The notes below the pieces were generated by a model, which had not been told where the DNA came from, did not search any database, and saw only the letters and a list, made by a program, of their open reading frames with translations. The translations under genes and the position numbers were made by a program. Below are positions 17,165 through 26,354 of a stretch of 64,000 nucleotides of DNA, piece after piece. Numbering within the stretch: position 1 is the stretch's first letter; every line of letters begins with the position of its first letter. This DNA is from Phocaeicola sartorii JCM 17136 = DSM 21941 (GTDB lineage: Bacteria; Bacteroidota; Bacteroidia; Bacteroidales; Bacteroidaceae), in NCBI RefSeq assembly GCF_000614185.1, contig NZ_BAKM01000001.1, forward strand, positions 124,001 through 188,000, written 5' to 3'.

Positions 17165-17195
17165 ATTTTAAAGTAAACTCTGCCAAGTTTATTTG
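17165..17195 (+). repeat. attR: right copy of the 31-bp direct repeat
   Basis: Identical to 359-389 over 31 bases; the neighbouring bases differ on both sides. It is followed at once by the terminator of the chromosomal gene on the other strand, so the chromosomal target was an intergenic terminator region. Confidence 0.85.
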
Positions 17196-17196
17196 G

Positions 17197-17228
17197 AATG
17201 CTCAGCCGAAGTGATTCGCCTGAGCATT
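17197..17228. terminator. Terminator hairpin of the phosphopantetheinyl transferase gene
   Basis: AATGCTCAG (17197-17205) and CTGAGCATT (17220-17228) form a 9-bp stem with an inner CGAA/TTCG stem. It overlaps the stop codon of the minus-strand gene and works in both directions. Confidence 0.6.
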
Positions 17229-17853
17229 ATTTTATAACCCAAGTCAATACAAAGTCGGGATGAGTGACATAACGAACCCGGTAACGTCCTTGTCGGCCCG
17301 TACGATATTCACATGCCTCGAACTCCCCCTCTTCCGACAGGCTGAAAGGAAAAATACGAAGATGACGAATGAAATCCACCTCCTCTACCCCCATCAGTTT
17401 GAACAGTGCCTCCTTGGCCGACCAATGGAGTAGCAAAGCATAAACTTCATCTCCTCCCATCATTGCGGGCTCTTCATCAGAACGAATAAAACGGGAAGCT
17501 ACTTTCCGCACTCTGGTTCCATACTGCTCTATATCCATTCCCACCTCACAGGAAGAATGAAGCGCCACCGCCACATAACCGCGAGTATGCGAGATACTGA
17601 TATACCAACTTCCATCCTTCAAATAAGGCCTTCCCGAAGGGTAATAAACGATCTCCTTTTCTTCTCCACACAAAGCCTTCAGCAGCACACGTACCGACAA
17701 CCATTCATGCTTCCGTTTTTCGGAAAAAACAGCCAGTTTCTCTTCATACCAGTCTTTATGCTCCAATGATGCCAGCAGTTGTTCCGTTGTTTCATCAGAT
17801 TTCCATATTCCAAGTAGAAAATCCCCTTCGCTATAAGTACGATATAAAGGCAT
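17227..17853 (-). CDS. 4'-phosphopantetheinyl transferase superfamily protein
   Basis: 208 residues of the Sfp/AcpT type. The signature motifs are visible: SISHTRGYVAVAL near residue 87, VGMDIEQ near 105 and WSAKEALFKLMG near 144, with the Mg-binding Asp/Glu residues. It transfers the phosphopantetheine arm from CoA to carrier proteins. It directly follows gldE (9-base gap) in a conserved mutY-ssb-gldE order. The short length and single copy suggest the cell's ACP-activating enzyme. Confidence 0.85.
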   Translation of the reverse strand: MPLYRTYSEGDFLLGIWKSDETTEQLLASLEHKDWYEEKLAVFSEKRKHEWLSVRVLLKALCGEEKEIVYYPSGRPYLKDGSWYISISHTRGYVAVALHSSCEVGMDIEQYGTRVRKVASRFIRSDEEPAMMGGDEVYALLLHWSAKEALFKLMGVEEVDFIRHLRIFPFSLSEEGEFEACEYRTGRQGRYRVRYVTHPDFVLTWVIK

Positions 17854-17862
17854 GACTAAAAT

Positions 17863-19214
17863 TTATTTCTTTTCTTCTTCCACAGGTTTGGAAGAGTCAA
17901 CAGTAACCTTTACTTTCAAAATGCGACGTGTACTCATTTCAAGTACCTCAAAATGATAATTCCCGTAATCCAACCGCTCGTGCAACACAGGGAACTCCCC
18001 TTTTATCTCCAGCAACAAACCGGCCAAAGTATCTGCATCTCCTTCTACTTTCTCGAAAAGATCAGGATCGGCTTTCATAATCTTATAAAAATCGGACAGC
18101 AAGGTTTTTGCCTCGAATATATAGGTACGGTCATTCAGCTTCACATACGTACGTTCTTCATCATCGTATTCATCATTAATCTCACCCACAATCTCCTCAA
18201 TGATATCTTCCATCGTGACAATGCCCGAAGTACCTCCGAACTCATCGACAACAATGGCAATATGGATCTTGTTCGCCTGAAAATCACGCAAAAGGTCATC
18301 AATCATCTTTGTCTCAGGCACAAAATAAGCGGGACGGACCAATGTTTGCCAACGAAAGTTGTCGCCTTTGCCCAAATGAGGAAGCAAGTCCTTGATGTAA
18401 AGAACCCCCTTTATATTATCCCGTGATTCGGCATATACCGGAATACGGGAATAAGCATTGTCCACAATGCATTTCAACACTTCGGAATAAGGGGTGTTAA
18501 TTTCCAAATCCACCATGTCCAGCCGGGAAGTCATCACCTCCTTGGCTGTTTCCTCACCAAAACGGATAATGCCTTCCAGAATATTGCTTTCCTCTGAAAT
18601 CTCATTCTTGTCCGTCAGTTCCAAAGCCTGTGAAAGCTCATCAACGGAAATGTTATAATTCTTTTTTGCCACACATCTGTTCACCAAAAAGGAAGAACGG
18701 ACCAGCAATGCCGACAAGGGTGAAAAGAATTTCTTCAAAAAAGAAATGACAGGAGCTGCCTTACGGCAAAACTTTAACGTGTTCTGCGCCGAATAGATTT
18801 TAGGCATGATCTCACCAAAAAGCAGCAGCAGAAAAGTAAGGACAACCGTTATAAGCAGAAATTCCAAGATCACGGAATTTCCAAAGTGTATGGTGCTGGC
18901 AAAAAAGTAATTGCACAGCATGATAATAGTTACATTGACGAAATTATTAGAGATAAGAATTGTCGCCAACAAACGTTCGGAATCATTCAGCAGGGCGCTG
19001 ATACGTCTGTCCGAAGCATGTTTTCCTTCCTCTATCTCACTTAAATCAACAGGTGAAAGGGAAAAGAAAGCTATTTCCGAAGCAGACACAAAGCCTGATG
19101 CATACAACAATAAAACAGCTAACAAGATAGCCACGATGCTCCTAGGGTAGGAGCCGTTACGGTTACACCGTCAAATAAATCCGCCAAGCGGCATAAATAC
19201 GAGTCAGGGTCCAA
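17863..19214 (-). CDS. gldE: Gliding-motility-type protein GldE (CNNM/CBS/CorC_HlyC), 5' end frame-broken
   Basis: The main frame (17863-19134) gives 423 residues: an N-terminal CNNM/DUF21 membrane domain (SASEIAFFSLSPVDL...), a CBS pair (MTSRLDMVDLEINTPYSEVLKCIVD ... FQANKIHIAIVVDEFGGTSGIVT) and a C-terminal CorC_HlyC domain. The frame begins at a GTG that is really internal. The other frame, from TTG 19214, reads DPDSYLCRLADLFDGVTVTA and GASW, the usual GldE N-terminus. One extra G in a GG run near 19136 would join the two. In non-gliding Bacteroides the protein likely serves as a divalent-cation or membrane-stress transporter. Position after ssb is conserved. Confidence 0.8.
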
Positions 19215-19250
19215 GGAATCTGGTTTTAGTTAAACATCAAGTTCTCTCAA

Positions 19251-19718
19251 TTAAAAAGGTAAATCATCAGTCAGGCTATTATCCGAAGTTTGCTGTTGTT
19301 GCGGAGCCGCCTGTGCGGATGTCTGCTGGTGGGATACCGCTTGTGCCTGCGGCACATATCCTGTACCCGGTTGCTGCGAGGTGTTACGCGGGGTCAGCAT
19401 CTCCATATTATCAGCAAAAATCTCGACAATGGTGCGTTTTATGCCATTCTGGTCATCGTATGAACGGCTGCGGATTTTCCCTTCTATGTAGAGTTTGTCG
19501 CCCTTACGGACATATTTTTCCGCAGTTTGGGCCAGTCCTCTCCATAACACGATATTATGCCATTCCGTACGTTCGGGAACCTGTGTTCCATTCTGCAACG
19601 TATAGGCACGATCAGTGGTGGCCAACGAGAAAGTGGCAACGGCAATGCCGGTATCCAAATATCTCACATCAGGGTCCTTTCCTACATTTCCAATCAAAAT
19701 GACTTTATTTACTGACAT
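19251..19718 (-). CDS. ssb: Single-stranded DNA-binding protein
   Basis: 155 residues. An OB-fold domain (VNKVILIGNVGKDPDVRYLDTGIAVATFSLAT) is followed by a Gln-rich flexible linker and the conserved acidic C-terminal tip DDLPF, which binds partner proteins. It coats single-stranded DNA in replication, repair and recombination. It lies between mutY and gldE, as in other Bacteroidetes. Confidence 0.95.
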   Translation of the reverse strand: MSVNKVILIGNVGKDPDVRYLDTGIAVATFSLATTDRAYTLQNGTQVPERTEWHNIVLWRGLAQTAEKYVRKGDKLYIEGKIRSRSYDDQNGIKRTIVEIFADNMEMLTPRNTSQQPGTGYVPQAQAVSHQQTSAQAAPQQQQTSDNSLTDDLPF

Positions 19719-19732
19719 TCTATTATTCCTTT

Positions 19733-20790
19733 TTAATTATTAGGCTCCAAAATTAGCGAAAAAAACTGATTCACCAAACGCGATACGGCAAATTTATGCA
19801 AATCTTCCACGCTTATTCTCTGATACTTCGCAAAAGAAGCCGAATTCTCAGGAAGAATCACTTCATAAAAATTTGCGTAAATCACCCGGTGGGATAACAC
19901 GTGCTTCACCCCTTTCCGCACCAGTCGCACTATGGGCTCCTCTCCCCCGGCCAGCATCCCGCGAAACTGTGGCGATGCATACAGTTCCTCTTCCGTCCAC
20001 TCACGATCCGTTTCTATCAAAGGCGGTTCATACAAATTTTTCCATATATCATTTCCGCTACGCTTATGTATAAAGGTATACGCGCCCATGCGTACATATA
20101 TATAATTAAAATAACGATCGGTCACCTTGGTTTTATGTTGCTTCACAGGCAAAGAGCCGGCAATCCCCTTCAGACGCGCCACACAAGAATCGTTTAGCGG
20201 ACAAAACAGGCAGTCGGGTGCTACCGGAGTACACTGCAAAGCTCCAAAATCCATGATAGCCTGGTTGTAAAGATCAGGCGATCACGGTCCAGCAACTCAT
20301 CAGCAACCCGGACAAACAGTTTCTTTCCTTCCGCCGAATCAATGGGGGTATCAATGCCCAACCAGCGGGACAGTACCCGGTACACATTACCATCCACCAC
20401 AGCGTATGGCATATCATAAGCAAATGAACAAATAGCCGCCGCCGTATATTCCCCCACTCCTTTCAAAGCGCGCACCCCGGCGTATGTCACAGGAAATCCT
20501 CCTGCCTCCGCCATACTTCTGGCCGCAGCATGCAAGTTCCTCGCACGGGAATAATACCCCAACCCCTGCCAATATCTCATCACCTCATCTTCATCGGCCG
20601 CAGCCAGTGCATACACATCAGGAAAACGAGTCACAAAACGTTGATAGTAATCATATCCCTGAGCCACACGGGTTTGTTGCAGAATGATCTCCGAAATCCA
20701 TATTAAATAAGGATCTTTCGTCCTTCTCCACGGCAAATCACGTCCATTCTCCCTGTACCAGTCTATTAATTTCCTGCTAAAATTCTCCAT
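19733..20790 (-). CDS. mutY: A/G-specific adenine glycosylase MutY, reading frame broken
   Basis: The first frame holds the HhH-GPD domain (KGVGEYTAAAICSFAY, DGNVYRVLSRWLG with the catalytic Asp region). The second frame holds the 4Fe-4S cluster loop (C-x6-C-x2-C-x5-C: LQCTPVAPDCLFCPLNDSC) and the C-terminal NUDIX-like domain that recognises 8-oxoG. The break is at about 20270: restoring one C (CGCCCTGAT) gives the continuous DRPDLYNQAIMDFGA. I start at ATG 20790 (MENFSRKLIDWY). MutY removes adenine opposite 8-oxoguanine. Loss in a living strain would give a mutator, which makes a sequence error more likely. Confidence 0.85.
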
Positions 20791-20915
20791 ATCAATAATT
20801 CTAAAAAAGTGCATTCTACGCAATATTTCCGCAAAAGTAAACCAAGAAAATGGAAGAAGATGCTTTTTTTAGGAAATTTATTCTGAATATATTTCTTAAA
20901 GAGGGAGAAAAGCTA

Positions 20916-20923
20916 TATATTTG
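20916..20923 (+). promoter_or_regulatory. -7 box of the HU gene
   Basis: TATATTTG at 20916-20923, about 48 bases before the HU start codon. Confidence 0.5.
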
Positions 20924-20970
20924 CAGTCCAAAAAATTAAGATATAAGTATAACAATAATTATTTAGCGAA

Positions 20971-21246
20971 ATGACTAAAGCAGATATCGTAAACGAAATT
21001 ACGAAAAATACCGGTATTGACAAGCAGACAGTATTAACAACACTGGAAGCTTTCATGGATACAGTAAAGGAATCATTGTCTAAAGAGGAAAATGTGTACC
21101 TGCGTGGTTTTGGAAGTTTTGTAGTTAAGAAAAGAGCTCAGAAGACTGCTCGCAACATTTCAAAGAACACTACAATCATTATTCCGGAACACAATATTCC
21201 GGCATTTAAACCAGCTAAGACATTTACATTATCAGTAAAGAAATAA
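20971..21246 (+). CDS. HU-family DNA-binding protein
   Basis: 91 residues, the standard HU/IHF length. It has the N-terminal helices (MTKADIVNEITKNTGIDKQTV), the beta-arm motif (RGFGSFVVKKRAQKTARN) and a C-terminal PAFKPAKTF. It bends and compacts DNA and can assist site-specific recombination. It is followed by the small COX24-like gene. Confidence 0.93.
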   Translation: MTKADIVNEITKNTGIDKQTVLTTLEAFMDTVKESLSKEENVYLRGFGSFVVKKRAQKTARNISKNTTIIIPEHNIPAFKPAKTFTLSVKK

Positions 21247-21280
21247 TAAACAAGAGTATTAACCCATAAAATTTGAAGCT

Positions 21281-21373
21281 ATGCCAAGCGGAAAGAAGAA
21301 AAAAAGACATAAAATGTCTACTCACAAGCGTAAAAAAAGACTAAGAAAGAACAGACATAAAAGCAAAAAATAA
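21281..21373 (+). CDS. AURKAIP1/COX24-like tiny basic protein
   Basis: 30 residues, over half Lys/Arg (MPSGKKKKRHKMSTHKRKKR and on). I recognise the Bacteroidetes 'AURKAIP1/COX24 domain' protein, a relative of mitochondrial ribosomal mS38. It probably binds rRNA in the small subunit. It lies between HU and RNase G, and a 13-bp stem-loop follows. Confidence 0.75.
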   Translation: MPSGKKKKRHKMSTHKRKKRLRKNRHKSKK

Positions 21374-21399
21374 TTTGTAGTCTGTCTGTGACGACAAAT

Positions 21400-21447
21400 A
21401 AAGAACAAACCTTGCAAAGCAACAAAAGTCTTTCAGGTTTGTTCTTT
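21400..21447 (+). terminator. Stem-loop between the COX24-like and RNase G genes
   Basis: AAAGAACAAACCT (21400-21412) and AGGTTTGTTCTTT (21435-21447) form a perfect 13-bp stem. It can act as a terminator, attenuator or RNase site just ahead of the RNase G gene. It overlaps an upstream TTG (21446), which argues for the later GTG start. Confidence 0.6.
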
Positions 21448-21484
21448 GTTTAATGAGAAAAGTGAACAATTTAAGATTACAAAA

Positions 21485-23059
21485 GTGACAAGCGAACTAG
21501 TAGTAGATGTACAACCCAAAGAGATTTCCATCGCACTCCTTGAAGATAAGGCACTGGTGGAATTTCAGAAAGAAGGAAGAAGTGCTTCTTTCAATGTGGG
21601 AAATATGTATTTGGGACGGGTAAAGAAACTGATGCCCGGCCTTAATGCCTGTTTCGTGGATGTCGGCTTTGAAAAAGATGCTTTTCTTCATTATCTAGAC
21701 CTGGGTCCTCAATTTCATTCTTATCAGAAGTATCTGAAGCAAGTTTTAAGCGACCGTAAAAAACTTTTTCCCATCACCAAAGCCACCATGCTGCCTGACA
21801 TCGAAAAGGAAGGGACTGTTTCGACCACCCTCCAGCAAGGTCAGGAAGTCATTGTGCAGATTGTAAAGGAACCGATCTCTACCAAGGGACCGAGACTGAC
21901 CTGCGAATTGTCATTCGCCGGACGTTATCTGGTATTAATCCCTTTCAACGACAAGGTTTCCGTATCACAAAAAATTAAATCGAGCGAAGAGCGCGCCCGC
22001 CTGAAACAGTTATTGCAAAGCATCAAACCGAAAAACTTCGGAGTGATTGTACGCACCGTAGCGGAAGGCAAAAGGGTGGCTGAACTTGATTCTGAGCTTA
22101 AAGTCTTGCTGAAACATTGGGAAGAAACAATCACTAAAGTACAGAAGGCTCCCAAACTGCCGGCGTTGGCGTACGAAGAGACCAGCCGCACGGTGGGTAT
22201 GTTGCGCGACCTTTTCAATCCTTCTTACGAGAACATCTACGTGAACGACGAAACAGTGTTCCATGAGATCAAGGATTATGTATCACTTATCGCTCCTGAA
22301 CGGGCTGAAATCGTAAAGCTGTACAAAGGTCAGCTTCCCATATTCGACAACTTCGGTATTACCAAACAAATCAAGTCCTCTTTCGGGAAAACCATTTCGT
22401 ATAAGAGTGGAGCTTACCTGATTATCGAACACACGGAAGCACTTCATGTAGTGGATGTCAATAGCGGTAACCGCTCCAAATCTGCTAACGGGCAAGAGGC
22501 TAACGCACTGGATGTAAACCTGGGCGCCGCCGACGAACTGGCACGCCAGTTGAGACTGCGCGATATGGGGGGTATTATCGTGGTTGACTTCATTGACATG
22601 AATTTAGCCGAGAACCGGCAGAAACTGTATGAGCGCATGTGTCAAAACATGCAGAAAGACAGAGCCAAGCACAACATTCTGCCCCTCAGCAAATTTGGAT
22701 TGATGCAAATTACCCGCCAACGCGTGCGTCCTGCCATGGATGTCAACACCAATGAAACCTGCCCCACCTGCTTCGGGAAAGGTAGCATAAAACCGTCCAT
22801 CCTTTTCACGGATACTTTGGAGAGTAAGATTGATTACCTGGTCAACAAATTGAAGATAAAGAAATTTACGCTGTACATTCATCCGTATATCGCAGCATAC
22901 GTGAATCAGGGACTGGTTTCCCTGAAACGCAAATGGCAGATGAAATACGGATTTGGAATAAAGATTATCCCCGACCAGAGTCTGGCCTTCCTGCAATATA
23001 GGTTCACCGACATTGCAGGCGAGGAAATAGATATGAAAGAGGAAATCGAAATCAAGTAA
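21485..23059 (+). CDS. rng: Ribonuclease E/G family protein
   Basis: About 524 residues, starting at GTG 21485 (MTSELVVDVQPKE); an upstream TTG at 21446 would lie inside a stem-loop. An S1-like domain (GNMYLGRVKKLMPGLNACFVDVGFEKDAFLHYLDLG) is followed by the RNase E/G catalytic region. The metal-binding acidic motifs are HVVDVNSGN and IIVVDFIDMN. CPTCFGKGS forms the zinc link. It would process 5S and 16S rRNA and mRNA. Confidence 0.9.
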   Translation: MTSELVVDVQPKEISIALLEDKALVEFQKEGRSASFNVGNMYLGRVKKLMPGLNACFVDVGFEKDAFLHYLDLGPQFHSYQKYLKQVLSDRKKLFPITKATMLPDIEKEGTVSTTLQQGQEVIVQIVKEPISTKGPRLTCELSFAGRYLVLIPFNDKVSVSQKIKSSEERARLKQLLQSIKPKNFGVIVRTVAEGKRVAELDSELKVLLKHWEETITKVQKAPKLPALAYEETSRTVGMLRDLFNPSYENIYVNDETVFHEIKDYVSLIAPERAEIVKLYKGQLPIFDNFGITKQIKSSFGKTISYKSGAYLIIEHTEALHVVDVNSGNRSKSANGQEANALDVNLGAADELARQLRLRDMGGIIVVDFIDMNLAENRQKLYERMCQNMQKDRAKHNILPLSKFGLMQITRQRVRPAMDVNTNETCPTCFGKGSIKPSILFTDTLESKIDYLVNKLKIKKFTLYIHPYIAAYVNQGLVSLKRKWQMKYGFGIKIIPDQSLAFLQYRFTDIAGEEIDMKEEIEIK

Positions 23060-23063
23060 AAGA

Positions 23064-23101
23064 AAAGGGAGTGATGGAAAAAATCACTCCCTTTCTTTTT
23101 T
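23064..23101 (+). terminator. Terminator of the RNase G gene
   Basis: AAAGGGAGTGAT (23064-23075) and ATCACTCCCTTT (23083-23094) form a 12-bp stem followed by a T6 run. Confidence 0.8.
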
Positions 23102-23153
23102 ATTTTTATCACGGACAAATCCCCGGTATTCATTCAAGCTTGACTCCGAGATT

Positions 23154-24392
23154 TCATAATCCGAACAGCCTGTTATATGCTGCCGATATATATTTGTCCA
23201 GTTCATCATAAAGCTGATAAACCTGCCGGACATCCAACGACCCTTTCTCACGCCATTCGTCCAGCCTAGGTTCCGTCAGGAAGAATACCCGTTCTTCCAC
23301 CGGAGCCAACGACTGCATATACCCCGTCTTATCACTATTGTAAAGCAACTCCCAATTCATGTACCGGTTACTGCCCATGCCTTGATCATAAGCATAAACT
23401 TTATCCAGCAAAACGGTAGTCCGCTTACTCATACCCGACGCCTTTTTTCCCTTCTCAGTCAGAACCAGGGAAGGCAGTTGTTTTTCCGCCCCTTTCAGCC
23501 ACAGCGGAACAGCCACACTGACAGGAGGATACCCCAATACTGTCCACATAGTAACCAACTCCGGCTTCTCTCCTTTCTTCACCCCTTGTATCACCACCGA
23601 ACTGGCAGACTCGTGACGGGGAATAAAATCCTGCTCCACAAACCATCCTGTTCCCTTCGGACGATTATAATCCCCCTCCTTCAAATCAATCCCCAACAAC
23701 GGATTGGCAAAAGAGCGGGACAACTCATTGAATATCCATGCCGGAGTGATTTTCTTCATAGCGGAAGCAGGCATCAGTAATTTGTCCTCCTGCATATACC
23801 GCACATACCCCGCCCCCACATTCACTTCTCCCGTAAAAGAAAAGTTAGAACGCGCAATGTATCCGCACGGTGCATCTTTCGAGTCATTGGCATCAAAAAA
23901 AGTGTATTTATAGTAATCCACCTCGAACATAGCCGCCCCACCTTGCGCATCAATCACGCCAAAGTTGGCCTCTATCAGACTGGGCTTGCTGATGGTATCA
24001 AGAAAATGCTTGAAATCGGCCACCGTAGCGCATACCTCCAACGCCCTGCGCATCACACGTCCATTGGCCTCACCGCGCTCTTCACCTTCTTTCACTTGTA
24101 CCAGATTATAAGACTGAGTATTCATCACCGAGAATCCGGCAGAGTTAGTACCAACCCATACATCCGAAGGGTCTTCCTCTCCGCTATTTACCACAGCGAT
24201 AAAAGCGTATTTCTCTCCCGAAAAATACTTCACACTATTCTGCAGAGCACCCGTATCCCGGTGCTTCCACAACAAAGGACGACCGTCCGGAGTCACTTTT
24301 CCGGAAATGACGGCAGAAGTACAGGCATCCGTTTTTGTCACAGTCAGACTGGCGGCAACCATCAAAAGGCAAGAAGCGATAAGTTTTTTCAT
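23154..24392 (-). CDS. C45-type Ntn hydrolase (acyltransferase-like)
   Basis: 412 residues from ATG 24392 (MKKLIASCLLMVAASL); the longer frame would start without a signal. The predicted signal ends near DAC. The Cys in DACTSAVISGKVTPDGRP then becomes the N-terminal nucleophile typical of C45/AAT and choloylglycine-type Ntn hydrolases. GRPLLWKHRDTG and NSAGFSVMNTQSYN fit the family. It is an exported or periplasmic amide hydrolase of unknown substrate (bile amides, penicillin-like amides, peptides). The identity as Ntn hydrolase is firm; the substrate is inferred only. Confidence 0.7.
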   Translation of the reverse strand: MKKLIASCLLMVAASLTVTKTDACTSAVISGKVTPDGRPLLWKHRDTGALQNSVKYFSGEKYAFIAVVNSGEEDPSDVWVGTNSAGFSVMNTQSYNLVQVKEGEERGEANGRVMRRALEVCATVADFKHFLDTISKPSLIEANFGVIDAQGGAAMFEVDYYKYTFFDANDSKDAPCGYIARSNFSFTGEVNVGAGYVRYMQEDKLLMPASAMKKITPAWIFNELSRSFANPLLGIDLKEGDYNRPKGTGWFVEQDFIPRHESASSVVIQGVKKGEKPELVTMWTVLGYPPVSVAVPLWLKGAEKQLPSLVLTEKGKKASGMSKRTTVLLDKVYAYDQGMGSNRYMNWELLYNSDKTGYMQSLAPVEERVFFLTEPRLDEWREKGSLDVRQVYQLYDELDKYISAAYNRLFGL

Positions 24393-24655
24393 ATTCCACA
24401 ATGTGTTTTTAGTTTTAACAAAAGGCAAACAGGTAAGAATGCAGATTACCACATTCATACTTCATTCAAAAGTACAAATATTAATTAAAAGACCACCTTA
24501 TTTTCTCTAAAAATTCAAGGACAAGCGAACGCCCACATTCACGCATACATTCTCCACATACGCTTTCCGCACGCGGTTCCGAATCCATATCATCCGCATC
24601 CAAGATCTGACTATCCACGTCTCTAGTCGTGTGTATCACAGACTCGTTTCTGCTT

Positions 24656-25462
24656 TTATCTTCCTTGCTTATAATCTTTTACAATACCTTCAGTAATCCA
24701 GTTCGCCAACGCCTGGCGGTTATTATCCAAGACCAACCGTTGCTGGTCACGTTTATTGCGGATATTTCCCAATTCCAGAAACACTGCCACCGGAATCGTA
24801 TTACGCAATACGTACAGATTGCGCTCGCTCACCGTCCCACGGAAACCACGGTTGGGCTGATGCTTGTCATACTTCTTGTCAAAGGTGCGATGCAGGTTAT
24901 CGGCCAGCCGCTTTCCTTTCGCACTTTTGGGAGCATTATAAAAGAACACATCCGTCTGCTGTCCCTTACTGCGGCTGTCCACATGAATAAAGACAGCCCG
25001 CTTGTAAGTGCTCTTATCTTTCCGATATAACTTATTCACCCAGTCACAACGCTGCTTCAAGCGCGCCACCTGATTCAACGGAATCGGATCTCCCATACAA
25101 GTTTCGCGCTTGCTATTTGCCAGAACATGACCGTCACGGATACCATCCTTCTTATCTTGAATGATAATGTGCACCTTGGCACCGCGCGACAACAATTCAC
25201 GCGCCAACCGAAGAATGATATCGTATGCATACTCATCCTCATGCAACTGACGTCCTTGATAGATGCCGATGGCCCCGGGGTCGGGACCACCATGTCCGCC
25301 CACCAGATAGAAACAGGCCCCGCGCAGCTCATTGGATGTGACCTGATAGGTAGCATACTCTTTTCCAAATAAAGGCTCCTTGCCGGTTCGAGGCTTTTTC
25401 TGCGCCAGAAGCGGTGGTAAAATAAAAAATAAAAACGTGACAAATAGTACCGATACCCTCAT
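24656..25462 (-). CDS. N-acetylmuramoyl-L-alanine amidase
   Basis: 268 residues with a signal peptide (LFVTFLFFILPPLLAQ). The Amidase_3 metal and catalytic residues are in GGHGGPDPGAIG (His), HEDEYAYDI (Glu), AVFIHVDS (His) and FLELGNIRN (Glu). It cleaves the amide between MurNAc and L-Ala in peptidoglycan, in the periplasm. It follows the TlpA-like gene with a 6-base gap. Confidence 0.87.
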   Translation of the reverse strand: MRVSVLFVTFLFFILPPLLAQKKPRTGKEPLFGKEYATYQVTSNELRGACFYLVGGHGGPDPGAIGIYQGRQLHEDEYAYDIILRLARELLSRGAKVHIIIQDKKDGIRDGHVLANSKRETCMGDPIPLNQVARLKQRCDWVNKLYRKDKSTYKRAVFIHVDSRSKGQQTDVFFYNAPKSAKGKRLADNLHRTFDKKYDKHQPNRGFRGTVSERNLYVLRNTIPVAVFLELGNIRNKRDQQRLVLDNNRQALANWITEGIVKDYKQGR

Positions 25463-25468
25463 TGTCTG

Positions 25469-25998
25469 TTATTTTTCTCCCAGCATTTCATCTATCTTCT
25501 TGCACAAAGAAGAAAACTCCTCCTCATTATACAAACGTGTCAGCATCACGATCCTGCCCGTCTTGTCAATCAACACATTACGGGTGATACCAGCCTTACG
25601 GTCTGCATACTTGGCAAAAATATCAGCACCCGGATCAAGCCCCAGCGGATAAGTTACCCCGGTACGTTTGGCAAAAGCCACTACGGTTTCCAAGGGTTCG
25701 TCCCGATCCACCCCGTAAAGGGCAAACGCTTGATTATCTTTATGTTTCAACCAGATATCTTTTTCAATAAAAGGCATCTCCTTGCGGCAAACTCCACACC
25801 AACTGGCAGTAAACTGAAGCATCACCACCTTGCCACGCAAGTCAGAGAGTTTCACTTTCTGTCCGTCTGTCAGCTCCATTTCAAAATCAGGAGCATATCC
25901 CCTACCTTTACTATATAACCGGCAGCATCAGGAGTGACCTGCTGCGCCTTCACCGGCTGGCTCAGCAAACATGCGCAAACCAGCACCATCAGACTCAT
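25469..25998 (-). CDS. TlpA-like thioredoxin family protein, reading frame broken
   Basis: Signal peptide (SLMVLVCACLLSQPVKAQQ) with a start at ATG 25998, then the redoxin domain with ASWCGVCRKEMPF (CxxC at WCGVC) and LYGVDRDEP. The frame changes near 25880: one extra G (GATATGGCTCCT) gives the continuous VGDMAPDFEMELTDGQKV. A minus-strand -7 box, TATCTTTG, lies at 26039-26046. It would reduce or exchange disulfides in the periplasm. It precedes the amidase gene. Confidence 0.8.
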
Positions 25999-26317
25999 AA
26001 CTTCTTCATCGTTATTCTTTAATTTTATATATCCGCTACAAAGATAGACTATTCCATCATTTTTTCGCAATTTTGCCACCCAAAATAACGGCAGGTCCAT
26101 CAAGAAGATGAATGTTTTTTAGAGATCCAACCACCCGTCCCCCTCCGGGCACATGAATTTATCAAACCGCCATCCCCCTTGCCGGCATCATTTTAACTTA
26201 TTCCCTGCTTCGCGACCGGTGTGCTGTTCATGATATTTGCGGTGTGTGAACCGGCTCAAGAACAGGCTTTCTCGAAATAAAAACACGTCTTAATGAGGTA
26301 CTTTGCAAAATCTTTCG

Positions 26318-26325
26318 TATTTTTG
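26318..26325 (+). promoter_or_regulatory. -7 box upstream of lysS
   Basis: TATTTTTG at 26318-26325, about 30 bases before the lysS start. The remaining 26047-26317 region contains no recognisable gene. Confidence 0.45.
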
Positions 26326-26354
26326 CCAACAAATTGAGTTAATGTTTTAACAGG

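Larger units (their letters stand above)
359..17195. mobile_element. Integrative element or genomic island of about 16.8 kb
   Basis: The 31-bp direct repeat marks both ends. Inside are an integrase gene at the left end, TTTAAACCA arm-type repeats near both ends, a polymerase-like gene, an XRE repressor with a divergent promoter pair, a second tyrosine recombinase and accessory cargo. Base composition is clearly more AT-rich than the chromosomal genes that follow. I see no relaxase, coupling protein or type IV secretion genes, so it is not self-conjugative. A phage satellite or a mobilisable island are both possible. The right flank is the conserved phosphopantetheinyl transferase gene on the opposite strand. 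Confidence 0.8.

Noticed and set aside
359..17195. Conjugative transposon (CTnDOT-like)
   Set aside because: No mobilisation, coupling or tra genes are found, and the size is small.
17165..17228. Integration into a tRNA gene
   Set aside because: The repeat does not contain a tRNA 3' end; no tRNA cloverleaf is seen at either boundary.
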